Of a stretch of 16,002 nucleotides of DNA, positions 14,429 to 16,002 are shown piece after piece (the first letter of the stretch is position 1; each line of letters opens with the position of its first letter). The DNA is from CAZZBK01 sp964387325 (GTDB lineage: Bacteria; Planctomycetota; Planctomycetia; Pirellulales; PNKZ01). Where the stretch lies: contig CAYLYE010000149.1 in NCBI GenBank assembly GCA_964387325.1, positions 1 through 16,002 of the forward strand, given 5' to 3'. A model generated the notes under the pieces. The model had not been told where the DNA came from. It worked only from the letters and a program-made list of their open reading frames with translations, and ran no database searches. Made by a program: the position numbers and the translations under genes.

Positions 14429-14911
14429 TCAGCGAGACAATTGATCGAATAGTTTGGGAAATCGTCCCACGTTCCGCTCGACGAACCGCAGCCAGCTGGA
14501 TGGTCGCCAGATTTCGAGGCACACCGCCGCGCCCACGACGACCACATTCCCGCCGGACTCGACTTGCAGAAACTCGCGGAACCCCTCGGGAATAAGGAGT
14601 CGACCGCGCGGAGCAAGTGTTACCGAACGCTGTCGCGTCGAGAGCAACCGACCGAGACGTTGAATCTCGGCGGCTTGGGTGTCGAGTCGCCCCGATCGCA
14701 ACTTGGCCTCGATCACCTCGACGCCCGCCGTGAAGCGAGACTGCCAAGTCGACGAGTTCCACAAGCTGACGCATCCGGGCCGTTCCTTGATGAGCATGCA
14801 CTCGCCCCCGTGCTCTCCTAGGCCGGTCATCAATTCGGCCGGCAGGCTGAGTCGGAAGCGATCATCGAGCGCACGGTGAAATTCACCCAGCAGGAACGGT
14901 GACTCGCTCAT
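14429..14911 (-). CDS. mraZ: MraZ transcriptional regulator
   Basis: 160 residues from ATG 14911; family members are usually about 143-152. MraZ is an AbrB-like DNA-binding protein that forms a ring and, in other bacteria, represses its own division-wall (dcw) operon. The two internal repeats are visible: GEFHRALDDRFRLSLPAEL (9-27) and LAPRGRLLIPEGFREFL (99-115). Both depart from the usual D-x-K-G-R pattern: DDRFR in the first, APRGR in the second. No rsmH or other dcw gene follows in the 235 bases before the converging DUF1501 gene, so it is an orphan here. A 6-base stem (14922-14937) sits in the leader. No clear Shine-Dalgarno sequence is seen. Confidence 0.88.
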   Translation of the reverse strand: MSESPFLLGEFHRALDDRFRLSLPAELMTGLGEHGGECMLIKERPGCVSLWNSSTWQSRFTAGVEVIEAKLRSGRLDTQAAEIQRLGRLLSTRQRSVTLAPRGRLLIPEGFREFLQVESGGNVVVVGAAVCLEIWRPSSWLRFVERNVGRFPKLFDQLSR

Positions 14912-14921
14912 CGCAGAGCTG

Positions 14922-14937
14922 TCTCGCTTACGCGAGA
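14922..14937 (-). promoter_or_regulatory. hairpin in the mraZ leader
   Basis: TCTCGC-ttac-GCGAGA, a 6-base perfect stem with a 4-base loop, ending 11 bases before the mraZ start codon. In the mRNA it would cover the normal ribosome-binding position, so it could affect translation. This is structure seen in the sequence; the effect is inferred. Confidence 0.3.
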
Positions 14938-15169
14938 ACAGCGACCGAAGGTGTCGACACGTGCTCCCGTGTCTTACCGAGGACTCCGTTCAAACCGGGT
15001 GAAAAACAAACCCCGACGATTTGGGTTGAATTCCCACTGGAAACTCAACTATTGTCTTTTCTTGGGCTTGTTTCCCACCGCTTGCGAGAGTTTATCAAGC
15101 TCCGCTGCGATTGCAAGTGATTTTTGGTTGGTCACTCCGAGGCCGTGCGAAAAAAATCTCGCAGTGTTC
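14938..15169. other. non-coding spacer between uvrC and mraZ
   Basis: With element C and the mraZ leader hairpin this makes a 362-base gene-free stretch (14912-15273). Short plus-strand open frames cross it but have no ribosome binding site or family resemblance. On the uvrC coding strand a T-run sits inside a small stem (TGCGA...TCGCA, about 15147-15164) just after element C, which might help end uvrC transcription. Two TGGGA words occur on the mraZ strand (15036-15032 and 15077-15073) but lack the regular spacing of known MraZ boxes. Confidence 0.4.
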
Positions 15170-15248
15170 GTTAACCGCGACGCGCCAGCGTCGCGTAGTC
15201 AACCGAAGCTGCCATCGTTACGCGCTCCGCTGGCGCGTCGCGGCTAAC
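15170..15248. repeat. hairpin element C: GC-rich arms containing CGCTGGCGCG
   Basis: The left arm (15170-15190, starting GTTAACCGCGACGCGCCAGC) and the right arm (15228-15248, ending GGCGCGTCGCGGCTAAC) pair over 21 bases with one mismatch, around a 37-base loop. Read on the minus strand, the left-arm region contains ACGCTGGCGCG, identical to the core of element A. It starts 26 bases after the uvrC stop codon. Likely roles are 3'-end protection, termination aid, or a dispersed palindromic repeat of the genome. Confidence 0.75.
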
Positions 15249-15273
15249 GAGGAGACAATGGCGCATCGCCGAG

Positions 15274-16002
15274 TCACGTCGGCGGCTCGTCGCCGAGCGC
15301 TGTGCGGCGACGCAAGATGTGGTGGTAATGCTGCGCGAAGCGATGCGCCTCATCACGCACATACTGCAAGAGCCGCAGCGCGAACGAGTGCCGACTCAAT
15401 CGCAGTGGCTCGCTCTGTTCGGGAAGAAAAATCTCCTCGTCACGCTTGGCCAGCGAGATGACCGTGGGTGGCGTGATGTGCAGCGCGGCGAACGCGGCCA
15501 GACCGGCCGAGAGTTGCCCTTTGCCGCCGTCGATCAACAGGATGTCAGGGAACGCTTCGTTGTTGCGGTCGAGCGCTTGAAACCGTCGCGCGACCACTTC
15601 GTGAATGCTGGCGAAGTCGTTGACCCCTTGCACCTCACGAATCTTGAAACGTTTGTAGCCTGGCTTGAAGGGCAAGCCGTCGATGAACTGCACAAGGCTG
15701 GCAACGGTTTCGCCACCACCGAGGTGTGCGATGTCGACCCCTTCGATGACGCGCGGCGTCTGCTCGAGCTTAAGCACCTTGCGCAGCCCGGCCAGTCCTT
15801 TTTTCGGATCCTGATAGAACACCTCGGGCTGCGCGTGCTTGTCGAGTTCGCCACGCTGGTCGAGGGTTTCGAGCATTTTGATCTCGTCGCGGAGTCGGGC
15901 GGCGCGTTCGAATTGCTTTTCGGCCGCGGCGGCTTTCATGTCGTCGCGCATCTCGTCGAGCAACTGCTTCTTGTGCCCTTCCAAGAACATGCGGAGCCGA
16001 TG
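15274..16002 (-). CDS. uvrC: UvrC excinuclease subunit, C-terminal part (gene runs off the window)
   Basis: 243 codons are visible and the 5' end lies beyond position 16002; the ATG at 15990 is internal. UvrC makes both DNA cuts in nucleotide excision repair with UvrA and UvrB. Seen in order: the end of the GIY-YIG-to-UVR linker (FLEGHKKQLL), the UVR domain (EKQFERAARLRDEIKML) that contacts UvrB, and the RNase H-like nuclease domain. The catalytic Asp residues are in EGVDIAHLGG, VNDFASIHEVV and LLIDGGKGQL, and the His is in DEAHRFA. The protein then ends RRRTALGDEPPT, without the tandem helix-hairpin-helix domain that normally adds about 60-70 residues. No such domain appears in the other frames before element C. 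The truncation may be lineage-typical or a real loss. Confidence 0.93.
   Translation of the reverse strand, partial: HRLRMFLEGHKKQLLDEMRDDMKAAAAEKQFERAARLRDEIKMLETLDQRGELDKHAQPEVFYQDPKKGLAGLRKVLKLEQTPRVIEGVDIAHLGGGETVASLVQFIDGLPFKPGYKRFKIREVQGVNDFASIHEVVARRFQALDRNNEAFPDILLIDGGKGQLSAGLAAFAALHITPPTVISLAKRDEEIFLPEQSEPLRLSRHSFALRLLQYVRDEAHRFAQHYHHILRRRTALGDEPPT

Noticed and set aside
15032..15077. Two TGGGA words on the mraZ strand as MraZ operator boxes
   Set aside because: Known mraZ boxes are closely and regularly spaced repeats near the promoter. These two are 41 bases apart and alone, so they are likely chance.
14951..15247. 98-codon plus-strand open frame in the uvrC-mraZ spacer
   Set aside because: It has no ribosome binding site or family resemblance, and its second half is hairpin element C.

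Overview
The window reads as chromosomal DNA of a planctomycete, most likely Pirellulales-like. The basis is gene content: a PSCyt2/PSD1 (DUF1549/DUF1553) protein next to a DUF1501 protein, a second DUF1501 gene, a DUF2961 (GH172-type) protein, stand-alone WD40 propellers, and an mraZ with no division-wall cluster beside it. Both strands are densely coded and GC-rich. No rRNA, tRNA, CRISPR array or complete mobile element was found.

Layout. Positions 106-5356 (+) hold a four-gene block: WD40 propeller, PSCyt2-PSD1 protein, DUF1501 protein, WD40 propeller. The first two overlap by 4 bases. The last is split by a 10-N assembly gap that closes in frame if a shared 'cagg' is merged. Next come a solo LigD-type 3'-phosphoesterase domain (5528-5896, +) and, converging on it with a 34-base overlap, a small membrane-anchored protein (5863-6555, -). 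A 49-codon tail of an IS110-type transposase (6689-6838, -) abuts the stop codon of a secreted DUF2961 protein (6840-8393, -). Thioredoxin reductase trxB (8436-9497, -; TTG start) is read away from an aldehyde dehydrogenase and a class III aminotransferase (9723-12638, +). A Tat-type DUF1501 gene follows (12733-14193, +). The right end carries mraZ (14429-14911, -) and the 3' part of uvrC (15274-16002, -), which stops without the usual helix-hairpin-helix domain.

How the genes may work together. In the first block the PSCyt2-PSD1 and DUF1501 proteins carry export signals, while the two flanking seven-bladed propellers do not, so the module may span compartments; its biochemical role is unknown. 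The dehydrogenase/aminotransferase pair looks like an omega-amino-acid catabolic unit (transamination to a semialdehyde, then oxidation). TrxB, UvrC and the phosphoesterase domain are redox or DNA-repair housekeeping.

The most unusual non-coding signal is a set of three long hairpins, each starting 0-26 bases after a stop codon (5382-5452, 11246-11348, 15170-15248). The first and third share the word ACGCTGGCGCG and the second has it with one change. The arm sequences differ completely between copies, yet each pair of arms is kept complementary.
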